Positions 51,511-63,700 of a stretch of DNA of 64,000 bases are shown piece by piece (positions within the stretch are counted from its first letter, which is position 1; every line of letters begins with the position of its first letter). Under the pieces are notes generated by a model. It did not search any database. It had not been told where the DNA came from and saw only the letters and a list, made by a program, of their open reading frames with translations. The translations under genes were made by a program, and so were the position numbers. The DNA comes from Alicyclobacillus acidocaldarius subsp. acidocaldarius Tc-4-1 (GTDB lineage Bacteria; Bacillota; Bacilli; Alicyclobacillales; Alicyclobacillaceae), in contig NC_017167.1 of the NCBI RefSeq assembly GCF_000219875.1, forward strand, positions 1,761,572 to 1,825,571, in the 5' to 3' direction.

Positions 51511-52617
51511 CTAAGACAGGCGCGCGATGGCTTGATACATCGGCACCATAAGGCTGTACACCATCACGCCAACCACGAGGCCCATCACAGCCACGGCAAC
51601 GGGCTCTGCGATTTGTGCGATGGACTCCAATCGATGAACGACATCCCATTGCATGAGACGCTGCCCTTCTCGCAGCCGATCCGCTACTTCGCCCGTGATT
51701 TCTCCGACCTCGACCAGTGTCAAAAAGAGGGGATCGAGCACGTGTCCAATCGACGCGAAGGCTTCACAGAGCGAGGCGCCCCGCCGAACTCGGTCGTGTA
51801 CCACCCTCATCTGGCGACCAAGTCCGCCACGCCGGCCGGCGATCCACGCGACAGCATCCCACGCCCCAATGCCGGCCTCGAGTTGCGAAGCAAGTTGATC
51901 CGCTAGGCGCTCCGTGCGCATTCTGCGAATGAGCCGATCAAACGGCGGGCGGATGGGCGCAGAGGGCCAACGGTTCTTGATCAAGAGGGCAACGGCAACC
52001 ACGACAAGCCCTGCGGTGAAGATCAACAAACTTGCGCCCGAGAGGGTCGTCGGCGTCCAACCTCGATGCGCTGCCGCTCCTGGAGTCAGCGCGGCAAGTT
52101 TCTGGAGCGTAGGAAGAATCGCGATCATCATGAACCCAAAGAGCCCATACGTCCCGCATAAGAGAATGAGCGGATAGGCCAATTGCTTCACAAGCGCCCG
52201 ACGCCATCGCACACGTTCCATCATGCGTGACGCAACGCGCTGCATCCCCTCGGCAAATGCCCCGGCTCGTTCGGCCGCGGCAAGGCCCACCCAATCCATT
52301 TCTCGAACCCACTCCGCGAATGCTTGCACCAAGGGCTGACCGCGTTCTACTTGTTCGAGGACCGCTTCCGATAGAGCCACGCCCACATACGCGCTGCTCG
52401 AACGAAGCGTCGAAGCGGCCAAACGAACGTCGACCCCCGCCTGGAGCATGCTCGAAAATTCCATCATCCACAAGGCGATCTCGCGCTCCACGCGGGGCAA
52501 GCGTGCCAATCGCACGAGCGCGCGACGCAAACGAATTCTAGTGCGCCGACGCAAAGCCTTTCCCCACCCTCGATTTGCTTGGCACTCGGCCGGATATCGC
52601 CTGAGTTCCGTTCTCAT
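51511..52617 (-). CDS. ComGB/GspF-like inner membrane platform protein
   Basis: 368 residues from MRTELRRYPAE. Two GspF repeats (MMEFSSMLQAGVDVRLAAST and LADQLASQLEAGIGAWDAVA) and three membrane helices (LAYPLILLCGTYGLFGFMMI; LLIFTAGLVVVAVALLI; PVAVAVMGLVVGVMVYSLMV). Overlaps comGA by 80 bases. Confidence 0.85.
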   Translation of the reverse strand: MRTELRRYPAECQANRGWGKALRRRTRIRLRRALVRLARLPRVEREIALWMMEFSSMLQAGVDVRLAASTLRSSSAYVGVALSEAVLEQVERGQPLVQAFAEWVREMDWVGLAAAERAGAFAEGMQRVASRMMERVRWRRALVKQLAYPLILLCGTYGLFGFMMIAILPTLQKLAALTPGAAAHRGWTPTTLSGASLLIFTAGLVVVAVALLIKNRWPSAPIRPPFDRLIRRMRTERLADQLASQLEAGIGAWDAVAWIAGRRGGLGRQMRVVHDRVRRGASLCEAFASIGHVLDPLFLTLVEVGEITGEVADRLREGQRLMQWDVVHRLESIAQIAEPVAVAVMGLVVGVMVYSLMVPMYQAIARLS

Positions 52618-53494
52618 GATGAAACAGCCGATCCACACCCAGGACACGATAGGTACGGCCGCCGTGCCCCGCAGACTCAACAAACACAACTCCGCTCAAG
52701 ACTTCTTCCAAGATGGACACCGGAACCCCCAAGTCGAGAAACCGCGATACCACACCCATCGGTCTGCGCGCGTGAACCGTCGCGATGACGAGCCTCCCTG
52801 TCATCGCCGCCCGGCACGCTGCCGCCGCAGAGACCTCATCGCGGACTTCACCGATGAAGATGACGTCGGGATCCTGCCGAACCATAGCTCGAAGCGCCGA
52901 ATCAAACGTGAGACCATGTTTTTCTTGGATTTCGACCTGGCGACATCCCGGCACTCGAACTTCCACAGGGTCCTCAATGGTAAAAACGATTCGCCCCTGA
53001 TGGAGCAAGTGTTCTAGCATCGCATAAGCTGTGGTGGTTTTCCCGGCTCCCGTGCGACCTGCGAGCGCGATCAACCCGCTATCACGTTGCAACCAGCCGC
53101 GAATGCGGGACAGCGATTCCTGCGAGAGACCGAGGCCCTCCAGCAGGTTCGCTGAAAGCCCCGGATGAAAGAAGCGCAAAACGAGAGATTCTCCTCCAAA
53201 GATAGGAACACAAGACGCGCGAATGTGTGCCATCTTCCCGTCTGCTATCCATTGAAAGCTACCTTCCTGCGGCAGGTGTCGGACCGTGACGTCCATACGT
53301 GCTAGCGCTTTGAGACGACGTACAGTCTCCTCTACGAACGCGATTCCACTCATAAACGGCATCATCTTCCCGCCTAGGCGAAACGAGACCTCTAAACGTC
53401 CGTTCATCAGATAGAGATGAACGTCGCTCGCGCATGCGCGAATCGCTGCGCTCAGAACTGCATCGACGACCTGAACCGCTGCAAATCGCTCCAT
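52538..53494 (-). CDS. ComGA-like type IV pilus/competence ATPase
   Basis: 318 residues. Walker A AGRTGAGKTTTAYAM, Asp box FTIEDPVEV, Walker B DPDVIFIGEVRDEV, His box MTGRLVIATVHARRP. Short for GspE, right for ComGA. First gene of the comG-like operon powering the transformation pilus. Confidence 0.9.
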   Translation of the reverse strand: MERFAAVQVVDAVLSAAIRACASDVHLYLMNGRLEVSFRLGGKMMPFMSGIAFVEETVRRLKALARMDVTVRHLPQEGSFQWIADGKMAHIRASCVPIFGGESLVLRFFHPGLSANLLEGLGLSQESLSRIRGWLQRDSGLIALAGRTGAGKTTTAYAMLEHLLHQGRIVFTIEDPVEVRVPGCRQVEIQEKHGLTFDSALRAMVRQDPDVIFIGEVRDEVSAAAACRAAMTGRLVIATVHARRPMGVVSRFLDLGVPVSILEEVLSGVVFVESAGHGGRTYRVLGVDRLFHHENGTQAISGRVPSKSRVGKGFASAH

Positions 53495-53597
53495 GCATTC
53501 TCACGCTCCCTTCGCCCAAAGAATTCGCGAAGCGAGCGCGACTTCCTGTTTTCTGGAATTTATCTTTCTGATGATTTTGTAAATCGAACGGGGAATC

Positions 53598-55720
<2,123 letters not shown>

Positions 55721-55740
55721 AGACCACCCTCCTCCAACAG

Positions 55741-55781
55741 AAAAGAGGCAATCTGAAGCGCTATTGCGCACAGACTGCCTC
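55741..55781 (-). terminator. Rho-independent terminator after rpmA
   Basis: Minus-strand stem GAGGCAGTCTG with GCGC pairing back to CAGATTGCCTC, followed by TTTTCTG. Separates the rplU-prp-rpmA operon from spo0B-obg. Confidence 0.85.
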
Positions 55782-55795
55782 GCCGCAGACTTTCG

Positions 55796-56104
55796 TCACT
55801 TGCCGACGACTTCCGCCTCCGTGGCGACAGGATAGACGCTCACGCGCTTCTTCCCCTTGCCAAACCGCTCGAAGCGCACCTGCCCTGTGATTTTCGCGAA
55901 CAGCGTGTCGTCTTTTCCAATGCCGACGTTGCGGCCGGGATGGATCTTGGTGCCGCGCTGCCGCACGAGGATGCTGCCAGCGTGCACGACCTTGCCGTCG
56001 GGTTCCTTGACACCCAGTCGCTTGGAGATGCTATCGCGGCCGTTCCGCGTGGAGGAAGCGCCCTTCTTGTGCGCAAAACGCTGCAAATCAAGTCGCAACA
56101 TCAT
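55796..56104 (-). CDS. rpmA: Ribosomal protein L27
   Basis: 102 residues. Starts [20 protein letters not shown]: the Firmicute N-terminal extension ending in LDLQRF, cleaved before AHKKG by Prp. Core [20 protein letters not shown] is standard. Confidence 0.97.
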   Translation of the reverse strand: MMLRLDLQRFAHKKGASSTRNGRDSISKRLGVKEPDGKVVHAGSILVRQRGTKIHPGRNVGIGKDDTLFAKITGQVRFERFGKGKKRVSVYPVATEAEVVGK

Positions 56105-56159
56105 GGATCATCCTTTCCGTCGCTCTTCTATCGCATGCGGAGCTGTGGTGGCATGCGGA

Positions 56160-56480
56160 TTAGCGCGCACGAACGTGTCGAATGCGCACATGGTCCGGGT
56201 ACTGCTCCGCGACCTGTTCGATCCCGAACAGCATGCTATCGAACAACAACTTTGCGCGTGAATTCAGCGCCGGAGGAAAGCGACACGACAATTCATCGCC
56301 TCGATCTCGCACCTCGAGGGGCGTATCCGCAAACCGCTCCGCCGAGTTGATGAAATTGTACACCAACACGCTGACGGCCGCACAGACGATGTCGCGCCCC
56401 GCCTCCGCGTAACCCGCGTGACCGCGAACGCGAAAGCCCTCCAGTCCTTCACCGCGCAGGAGGACGTCCAACTCGATCAT
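56160..56480 (-). CDS. prp: Ribosomal-processing cysteine protease Prp
   Basis: 106 residues with [20 protein letters not shown] containing catalytic H20-region histidine and the cysteine. Removes the L27 extension. Between rplU and rpmA as usual; overlaps rplU by four bases. Confidence 0.93.
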   Translation of the reverse strand: MIELDVLLRGEGLEGFRVRGHAGYAEAGRDIVCAAVSVLVYNFINSAERFADTPLEVRDRGDELSCRFPPALNSRAKLLFDSMLFGIEQVAEQYPDHVRIRHVRAR

Positions 56481-56791
56481 GCGAGCTGAATGGACTCCAC
56501 CGTGAGCTTGGTGTACGGCTGACGATGACCCTGCTTTTTGTGGTAATTCTTCTTGGGCTTGTACTTGAACACGATGATCTTTTCGCCTCGGCCGTGTTCC
56601 ACGACCTTCGCGACGACCTTCGCCCCTTGAAGATAAGGCGAGCCCACCTGGACCTGGCCTTCGTTCTGAACGAGAAGGACCTTGTCCAAGACGATTTCCG
56701 ATCCGACCTCACCCTCGAGCTTCTCCACGACGAGGGTGTCGCCCTGGCTCACCTTGTACTGCTTCCCACCAGTCTCCACAATCGCGTACAT
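56477..56791 (-). CDS. rplU: Ribosomal protein L21
   Basis: 104 residues from [40 protein letters not shown] and GHRQPYT as in the family. First gene of the ribosomal operon. Confidence 0.97.
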   Translation of the reverse strand: MYAIVETGGKQYKVSQGDTLVVEKLEGEVGSEIVLDKVLLVQNEGQVQVGSPYLQGAKVVAKVVEHGRGEKIIVFKYKPKKNYHKKQGHRQPYTKLTVESIQLA

Positions 56792-56828
56792 CCGACAACG
56801 CTCCTTCACTCAGACTCGCTGCTCCGGC

Positions 56829-56920
56829 AGGCTGCAAGGCGCGCAGCCTTTGAAAGCCGGCGGCATGCGGTTACAGTGATGCACTCGAAGCATTGTATCA
56901 CAACTTTGAAACATCCACAA
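56829..56920 (-). promoter_or_regulatory. rplU promoter and probable L21 leader
   Basis: TTGTGG (56915-56920), 17 bases, TACAAT (56892-56897) on the minus strand, overlapping the spoIVFB stop. The roughly 100-base leader contains the stem GGCTGC GCGCCTT GCAGCC (56829-56847), fitting an autogenous L21 leader. Confidence 0.65.
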
Positions 56921-57806
56921 CGCCAGGATTCGACAGTTCGCCCACCGGTGTATCCCACTTTCCGGAGAACACTGCCTCGGCAATCTCCCATTCCTCGACG
57001 ATATCGACGACCCGGTCTTCATCGTCGAGCACGTAGACCATATGGACGCGATCCGGTGCAAACTGTCGAACCACATGCCGAATCGGCGTGTCCATCCGTG
57101 CCACGAGCGAACGCGCACGTGCGACCGGTTCAGACCGCCTGCGCTTGGCGTCCAGAAAGCGAACGAGGTCCACGCGCAGGTCTCTCAGGCCTTGCGACGC
57201 CGAGACGGCGAGAAAGAGACCTAGGACAAGCGCGCCAAGGTGCGGCCTTCCCGCAAAGAATGCGATCACGCCGAGGGCCATCAATAACGCCGCGATCACA
57301 AAGCCCATTCGATATGCTCCTTCCGTCGCGCGCGCGTACCCCACGCTGCGGCTTCGGCTCGACCGCCACAGCCGCCCGCCGTCCAAGGGAAGGCAAGGAA
57401 GCAGATTGAACACAGCGAGCCACAGATTCAGCGTCACCCAGGCGCGGTACGATTCGGACGACGAAACGCCGCTCGCTGCAAGCGTGAGACCTAGCCATCC
57501 CAGTCCGAGGTTGACCACAGGTCCGGCGATGGCGACCAACGCTTCATGGCGAGGGACACACCCCAGATCGCCGTTTGCGAGCTTCACGACGCCTCCAAAC
57601 GGCAAAAGCTGAATTACCGCCACTTTGTAGCCCAGCGCGCGCGCCACCGCTGCATGCCCCAACTCATGCAGGAGGACGCACAGAAACAGGATGGCCACGT
57701 GCAGGGCCATGTGTGCGACACAGGCTGCCAACGCCGACAACACAAAGAGCGGGTGAATGCTCACCCGCACCCCTTGGCGCACAGTCCTCGCCCGGCCAGA
57801 CGTCAT
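56898..57806 (-). CDS. spoIVFB: Stage IV sporulation protein FB, M50 intramembrane metalloprotease
   Basis: 302 residues from MTSGRARTV. Zinc motif LLHELGHAAVAR, second ligand motif NLLPCLPLDGGRL, several membrane helices, and a C-terminal CBS-like region (MDTPIRHVVRQFAPDRVHMV). Processes pro-sigma-K in the mother cell. Confidence 0.92.
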   Translation of the reverse strand: MTSGRARTVRQGVRVSIHPLFVLSALAACVAHMALHVAILFLCVLLHELGHAAVARALGYKVAVIQLLPFGGVVKLANGDLGCVPRHEALVAIAGPVVNLGLGWLGLTLAASGVSSSESYRAWVTLNLWLAVFNLLPCLPLDGGRLWRSSRSRSVGYARATEGAYRMGFVIAALLMALGVIAFFAGRPHLGALVLGLFLAVSASQGLRDLRVDLVRFLDAKRRRSEPVARARSLVARMDTPIRHVVRQFAPDRVHMVYVLDDEDRVVDIVEEWEIAEAVFSGKWDTPVGELSNPGVVDVSKL

Positions 57807-58669
57807 GCGCTTCCCCCTGCAAAGGAGATCCATCGCTGTGGATTCTCAAATTTTCCGTCTTTCTCGAGCGAAAAACGAAACACGGGATGAGCGGGGTGGC
57901 TCGGCAAGGTCCCAATCTCCTGCCCGGCGAGGACGACATCGTCCGGGTGCACCGCGACGGAACCCAAGCCGCCGTATAGCGCGATCCCGTCCATGCCGTG
58001 ATCGATCTTCACCAAATACGTGTGACCCGTCTCATACACGCCGAGAACGGTACCAGGCGCCGCTGCCTGCACTGGATCGCCAGCGTCTCCCTGCACCCAG
58101 ACTTCCGGATGATTGGGGCCGTAGCCCTGGACCACGCGGCCGAAGACAGGCGCCCGCATGCCCGCAGCCTGAACCACGCCCAGCGAAATGTGACGGACAC
58201 GAAGCGACGCCAACAGGCGATCCAGCACAGGTTGCACGCGATAGGTGTAGTCCGCATCGAACGCATCGATGGCATGGGCGGCGATGGGCGAAGGAATTCG
58301 GGGATCGTGTTCCACCGCGTAGCCCGCGGCTACGAGCATCAGCGCGCCGAAGAACTGCCACGTCAATCGAGGCGCACGGCGCACCTGGCTCGGGTTGCCG
58401 GCCTCATGAGGCTGGAACCCGCGCGCCGATCTCGAAGATCGCAATCGCACAGGACGAAGCCAAGTTGCGCTCTCGACCTGCCGAATCCCGCCGTCGTCGT
58501 CCGCTGACCCGTAGGGGGAAAGCGGCGACTCCGGCCAGTCTTCGCCGCCCGCGTCGCCCATGGTCCAACGATTGGGGGCTTGGCGGGAACCGACCTCCAT
58601 ACCGTTCGAATCGTCCGCCCCTGAAGGCTCCTGTCGTTTCCACGGCCAGGCTCCGAAGTTTCGCGGCAT
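57803..58669 (-). CDS. spoIVFA: SpoIVFA-like protein with degenerate M23 domain
   Basis: 288 residues from MPRNFGAWPWK. One membrane helix (TWQFFGALMLVAAGYAV) then a LytM/M23 fold (PVQAAAPGTVLGVYETGHTY; VKIDHGMDGIALYGGL) lacking the full HxH zinc set. Tethers and inhibits SpoIVFB. Overlaps spoIVFB by four bases. Confidence 0.85.
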   Translation of the reverse strand: MPRNFGAWPWKRQEPSGADDSNGMEVGSRQAPNRWTMGDAGGEDWPESPLSPYGSADDDGGIRQVESATWLRPVRLRSSRSARGFQPHEAGNPSQVRRAPRLTWQFFGALMLVAAGYAVEHDPRIPSPIAAHAIDAFDADYTYRVQPVLDRLLASLRVRHISLGVVQAAGMRAPVFGRVVQGYGPNHPEVWVQGDAGDPVQAAAPGTVLGVYETGHTYLVKIDHGMDGIALYGGLGSVAVHPDDVVLAGQEIGTLPSHPAHPVFRFSLEKDGKFENPQRWISFAGGSA

Positions 58670-58732
58670 ACCCGTCCTCCTCTCACTACAACATCTGTAC
58701 GCGATGAGGAGGACAGGTATGCGCATGGCTTG

Positions 58733-59536
58733 TTACCGACCGCCCACCCACTTGCGGAAGCGACCCCAAAGTCCCGATTTTTCCTCGAGGTGCATGAGCG
58801 GCACGGATTCGCCGAGGATTCGCCTCGCGATGTTGCGATATGCCGTTGCGGCCGGGACGGCGGTGTCCAATACGACGGGTTCACCGCGGTTGCTGTTTCG
58901 GATGACCCGTTCGTCATCCGGAATCACGCCGAGCAAATCGCAACCCAAGACCTGCACGATCTCGTCGATATCCAACATGTCTCCGCGTTTCACCATGTCT
59001 GGCCGGATGCGATTGACGATAAGCCTCGGCTCCCCGACCTTATCCCGTTCCAGCAGTCCGAGCACGCGGTCTGCGTCCCGTACCGCTGTGTGTTCGGGCG
59101 TCGTGACGACGATAGCCATATCAGCCGGCGCCACAGCCACTCGAAAGCCTTCCTCGATGCCTGCGGGACAGTCGATCATCACGAAATCGAACGACCGCTT
59201 GAGTTCATTCACCAACTCAACCATTTTTTCCACAGAGAGCGCGCGCTTGTCCTTCGTTTGCGCGGCCGGGAGCAAGACGAGGTGTTCAAATCGTTTGTCG
59301 CGGATGAGCGCCTGTTCGAGCCGACAGTCGCCGTTGGCCACGTCGACGATGTCGTAGATGATCCGGTTCTCCAGTCCCATCACGACGTCAAGGTTCCTCA
59401 GCCCGATATCGGCGTCCACCATACACACCTTTTTCCCAAGGAGGGCGAGCGCTGTCGATACATTGGCCGTCGTTGTAGTCTTGCCCACCCCGCCTTTGCC
59501 GGATGTCATCACAATGGCGGTGCCCACTCGCTTCAC
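58733..59536 (-). CDS. minD: Septum site-determining ATPase MinD
   Basis: 267 residues. Deviant Walker A GKGGVGKTTT (K14, K19), MVDADIGLRNLDVVMGL, MIDCPAGIE, and a C-terminal amphipathic membrane helix GLWGRFRKWVGGR. Division-site placement with MinC, whose stop it overlaps. Confidence 0.97.
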   Translation of the reverse strand: MKRVGTAIVMTSGKGGVGKTTTTANVSTALALLGKKVCMVDADIGLRNLDVVMGLENRIIYDIVDVANGDCRLEQALIRDKRFEHLVLLPAAQTKDKRALSVEKMVELVNELKRSFDFVMIDCPAGIEEGFRVAVAPADMAIVVTTPEHTAVRDADRVLGLLERDKVGEPRLIVNRIRPDMVKRGDMLDIDEIVQVLGCDLLGVIPDDERVIRNSNRGEPVVLDTAVPAATAYRNIARRILGESVPLMHLEEKSGLWGRFRKWVGGR

Positions 59537-60201
59537 CTCCGCTCTTCACGGCCGGAACGTTTTCGGAGCTTGTGCCATGGAAGAAAGTATTTCATTTCCG
59601 CTACGCGCATCTCCCGGCCTTCCAAATAGGCGTACTCCATGGTCGCGCGCATCTGAGGCGCACGACTGACCACATCCGCGATGCGAATTTGCATGGGAGC
59701 AAACTCCGCGGCCGCGACAATGGCCGTTTCATCGCCGCCCACGCCCGCATGAGCAATGCCCAGAAGGCGGCCGAACACGTAGATGTCGCCCGTCGCCTCC
59801 ACCACGGCGCTCGGGTTCACGTCTCCGATGATGACGACATCCCCGTCAAAGGACAGGGGTTGCCCCGATCTCACTAAGCCGTGATAGATGTGTTGCGCGC
59901 GCGCGTCGTGGTAACGGCGCGATGCGTCCCGCGCCTCCGGAGTGCTGCCCCAAGCCCTCACCAGGAAGTTGTCTCGCTTCCGAAACACGTCTAGAATGCG
60001 CCAGGTCTCCTGGGGGGTCAAGGTTCGCTTGCCGTAATCGACATAGACGTCCACAGTGGGGCCTTCGAACAGCTTCCCGGTTTCACCCGTGATGAGGGTC
60101 TCGAGATACGCGCAGACGCGTTCCACGTCCGCTCGCTCGTCCAACAGGAACGTGAGACCTTCGCGCGTGCCCTTCACCGTCACGGGCGGCCTATGATCCA
60201 T
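59533..60201 (-). CDS. minC: Septum site-determining protein MinC
   Basis: 222 residues from MDHRPPVTVKGTREG. N-terminal inhibitory domain, then the beta-helical domain (GQPLSFDGDVVIIGDVNPSA; GDIYVFGRLLGIAHAGVGGD). Inhibits FtsZ. Confidence 0.95.
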   Translation of the reverse strand: MDHRPPVTVKGTREGLTFLLDERADVERVCAYLETLITGETGKLFEGPTVDVYVDYGKRTLTPQETWRILDVFRKRDNFLVRAWGSTPEARDASRRYHDARAQHIYHGLVRSGQPLSFDGDVVIIGDVNPSAVVEATGDIYVFGRLLGIAHAGVGGDETAIVAAAEFAPMQIRIADVVSRAPQMRATMEYAYLEGREMRVAEMKYFLPWHKLRKRSGREERR

Positions 60202-60316
60202 CAGCGGCTCACTCTCTAAAATCAACGGCTGTTCCCTCCAGGATGGCGCGATCGCCCAACAGGCAATATTCGCCCTGAAATCGCCGATTTCCTTCCCATC
60301 AACGAAATCAGCGAGT

Positions 60317-60838
60317 TCAGGGCGAATCCGTAGTGTGCAAAGCATCATATCGGCGCCGCCGAGGGCGGGTAAACCACGCGCTGTACAACGGATACAAGGC
60401 GAGCGCAACGACACCGTTGACCATCATCGCCTGGAGCGACGCAGACATCGCGAACTGGATGGAGTCACTTGTCAATTCAAACAAGCGCATGAAACCGTAG
60501 GTCAACCACGAATGCACGAAACTGAGACCCATCGTGGTCAGGAAAGCGATAGCAAGATTCTTCTGCATGAACTGGCTGAAGACTGCGGCCGCGATATAGG
60601 CGGTCAACCCGTACGCGAATGCGTTGAGTCCGATGAACGGGCCATAGCAGACATCCTGGATGAGGCCAATCGCAATCCCGAAGACCATCGCCAAATTCGC
60701 GCCACGGAACAGCGCGAGGAGGACGAGAATCACGAGCACGAAGTCCGGATGAATGGCGTCCATCGGCGGAATCTCGAACAGCGTAGCCTGGAGAATCAGG
60801 CCGACCCACAGGGTCACGAATGCGATGGCGGCCTTCAC
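60317..60838 (-). CDS. mreD: Rod shape protein MreD
   Basis: 173 residues, five or six membrane helices (FVTLWVGLILQATLFEIPPM; FVLVILVLLALFRGANLAMV; YGPFIGLNAFAYGLTAYIAA). Overlaps mreC by four bases. Confidence 0.93.
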   Translation of the reverse strand: MKAAIAFVTLWVGLILQATLFEIPPMDAIHPDFVLVILVLLALFRGANLAMVFGIAIGLIQDVCYGPFIGLNAFAYGLTAYIAAAVFSQFMQKNLAIAFLTTMGLSFVHSWLTYGFMRLFELTSDSIQFAMSASLQAMMVNGVVALALYPLYSAWFTRPRRRRYDALHTTDSP

Positions 60839-61701
60839 GGTGAACTCCCCTGTTCCCGCACCACGAATACGTCCTGTAGAAAGTCCATCGGAGCTGCCGG
60901 CTGGACAATCGCAGATTTCGCGGTGTTGTGCGCGCCGTAAACCACTTTCGTGATGGTGCCAATCACCAGCCCCCGGGGGAAAACGTCGCCGAGCCCCGAT
61001 GTCACAACTTCATCGCCCACGAGCTGAGAGGATGGCAATTGGATGATCTGGCCGAGGAAGTCCAGGTTGAGCTCACCGGGGTTTGTGGTGGACCCGGTGA
61101 CCACGCCGAAGGGCTGCATATGGCTCGCCTCGACGAGCGCCGAGACGCCATCTCCCAACTCTGTGTCGGTGATGAGCACCACTCTGGCGCTGTGCGCGCT
61201 AACCGTGTCAACGCGCCCCACGAGACTCCCGTCCGGCGCCACCACGGCCATGTTTGGTTGCACGCCGTCCGCGCTGCCCACGTCGATTGTGAGCGCCGAA
61301 TTCCACTCCGATGGCTCGCGTCCCACCACAACAGCCGGAATCTCATGCAGCTGGTTAACCGTGCGGCGATAAAAGTGGAGCATGGTCTCCAAGCGCTGAT
61401 TCTCGGCCTGAGCATCCGCGAGTTCGGCGCGCAAGGCTTGGTAGTTCTCCATCTCCTGTTTCAGCGCGGCATTCTCTTCGTACATTTGACGGAGGTTCGA
61501 CAGACCGGCAAAAAACCCCGTCAGCTTGCTCACCGGGCGATACACGATTCCGGACACGGCGCTCTGGATGTCCATCAACACGCGCTCTGGAAAGGTCGCG
61601 CGGCGTCCCGTCTGCGACAACGTCAGTCCCGCGATAATCATGAGGACGATGAGGCTGCCGAGGATCAGGAACAGCCGGCGACTCGTCAAATATCGGGACA
61701 C
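60835..61701 (-). CDS. mreC: Rod shape protein MreC
   Basis: 288 residues, GTG start. N-terminal membrane helix (RLFLILGSLIVLMIIAGLTL), coiled coil (YEENAALKQEMENYQALRAE), beta domains with VVGREPSEWNSALTIDVGSA. Links MreB to the cell-wall synthases. Confidence 0.95.
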   Translation of the reverse strand: MSRYLTSRRLFLILGSLIVLMIIAGLTLSQTGRRATFPERVLMDIQSAVSGIVYRPVSKLTGFFAGLSNLRQMYEENAALKQEMENYQALRAELADAQAENQRLETMLHFYRRTVNQLHEIPAVVVGREPSEWNSALTIDVGSADGVQPNMAVVAPDGSLVGRVDTVSAHSARVVLITDTELGDGVSALVEASHMQPFGVVTGSTTNPGELNLDFLGQIIQLPSSQLVGDEVVTSGLGDVFPRGLVIGTITKVVYGAHNTAKSAIVQPAAPMDFLQDVFVVREQGSSP

Positions 61702-61724
61702 GGGTATCCCTCTTCTCCATCACC

Positions 61725-62759
<1,035 letters not shown>

Positions 62760-62775
62760 TCAACGGTGGCTCCTC

Positions 62776-63477
62776 TCATGAAGTGGAATCCATATACCCT
62801 TCCGCGCGCAAACTTACAAATCGCCCATCGCCTATCACAATGTGGTCCAGCACCGCGATGCCGAGTATCCGCCCCGCCTCGACGAGACGCCTTGTGACCG
62901 CAATATCTTCAGGGCTAGGAGATGGGTCGCCACTGGGGTGATTATGTATGCACAAGATGCTCGAAGCGCTGATGCGGATTGCACGGCGAAAGATCTCGCG
63001 CGGATGTACAATAGAAGCATCCAGGCTGCCCACAGACGACATATCCTCAGCCAGGACTCGGTGTTTCGTGTCCAGAAGAAGTGTTACAAAATGTTCCTTT
63101 TTAAGATACCTCAGTCGATCCATCACATACTTTGCGGCGTCCTCCGCAGTGCGAATCTGCCGTTTGTCATTGGGTGGCTTTCGCACCACACGTCTGCCCA
63201 ACTCGACGGCCGCCGCAATTTGCACGGCCTTGGCAGGCCCGATGCCGGGAACGGTGAGCAGTTCCGCCACCTCGAGATCCGCAAGCCTGTCCAAATCGCC
63301 CAAATGGCGACAAAGCGACTGGGCAATCTCGTACACGTTCTGCTTCCCGTTGCCCGACTGCATGATGCAGGCCAAAAGCTCGTCCACGCGCAGTGCGCTC
63401 GGTCCGAGACGCATCAGGCGCTCGCGTGGGCCATCTTCCAATTCCGAAGCAACGCACACATCCCAGTCCACGTTCAT
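62776..63477 (-). CDS. radC: RadC/MPN-domain DNA repair-family protein
   Basis: 233 residues from MNVDWDVCVAS. Helix-hairpin-helix LLTVPGIGPAKAVQIAAAVE and the JAMM motif CIHNHPSGDPSPSPEDIAVT. Standard position before mreB. Role remains unclear in the family. Confidence 0.95.
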   Translation of the reverse strand: MNVDWDVCVASELEDGPRERLMRLGPSALRVDELLACIMQSGNGKQNVYEIAQSLCRHLGDLDRLADLEVAELLTVPGIGPAKAVQIAAAVELGRRVVRKPPNDKRQIRTAEDAAKYVMDRLRYLKKEHFVTLLLDTKHRVLAEDMSSVGSLDASIVHPREIFRRAIRISASSILCIHNHPSGDPSPSPEDIAVTRRLVEAGRILGIAVLDHIVIGDGRFVSLRAEGYMDSTS

Positions 63478-63503
63478 CCCACCTCGTCTCCTTGGATGAC
63501 CTG

Positions 63504-63532
63504 AGCATACGGAAACGAGCGGATGGGGACAA
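63504..63532 (-). promoter_or_regulatory. Candidate radC-mreBCD promoter
   Basis: TTGTCC (63527-63532), 17 bases, TATGCT (63504-63509) on the minus strand, about 27 bases before the radC start. Confidence 0.45.
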
Positions 63533-63571
63533 ACGGCTGCAGGAAAACGATGATACGGAAGTTGAAGACCC

Positions 63572-63597
63572 AAAAAAAGGGTCCGGTGCGTCCGGAC
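63572..63597 (-). terminator. Rho-independent terminator upstream of radC
   Basis: Minus-strand stem GTCCG GACGCAC CGGAC followed by CC and seven T. Ends the operon of the partial gene to the right. Confidence 0.75.
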
Positions 63598-63700
63598 GGA
63601 TCGAAAGCGCTACGAAACCTGCAACGGATCGCGGGACTCATCGGTTCACACTGCGAGCATACCGCGACGGTACTATTGTGAACATGTTCGACACTGTTCG

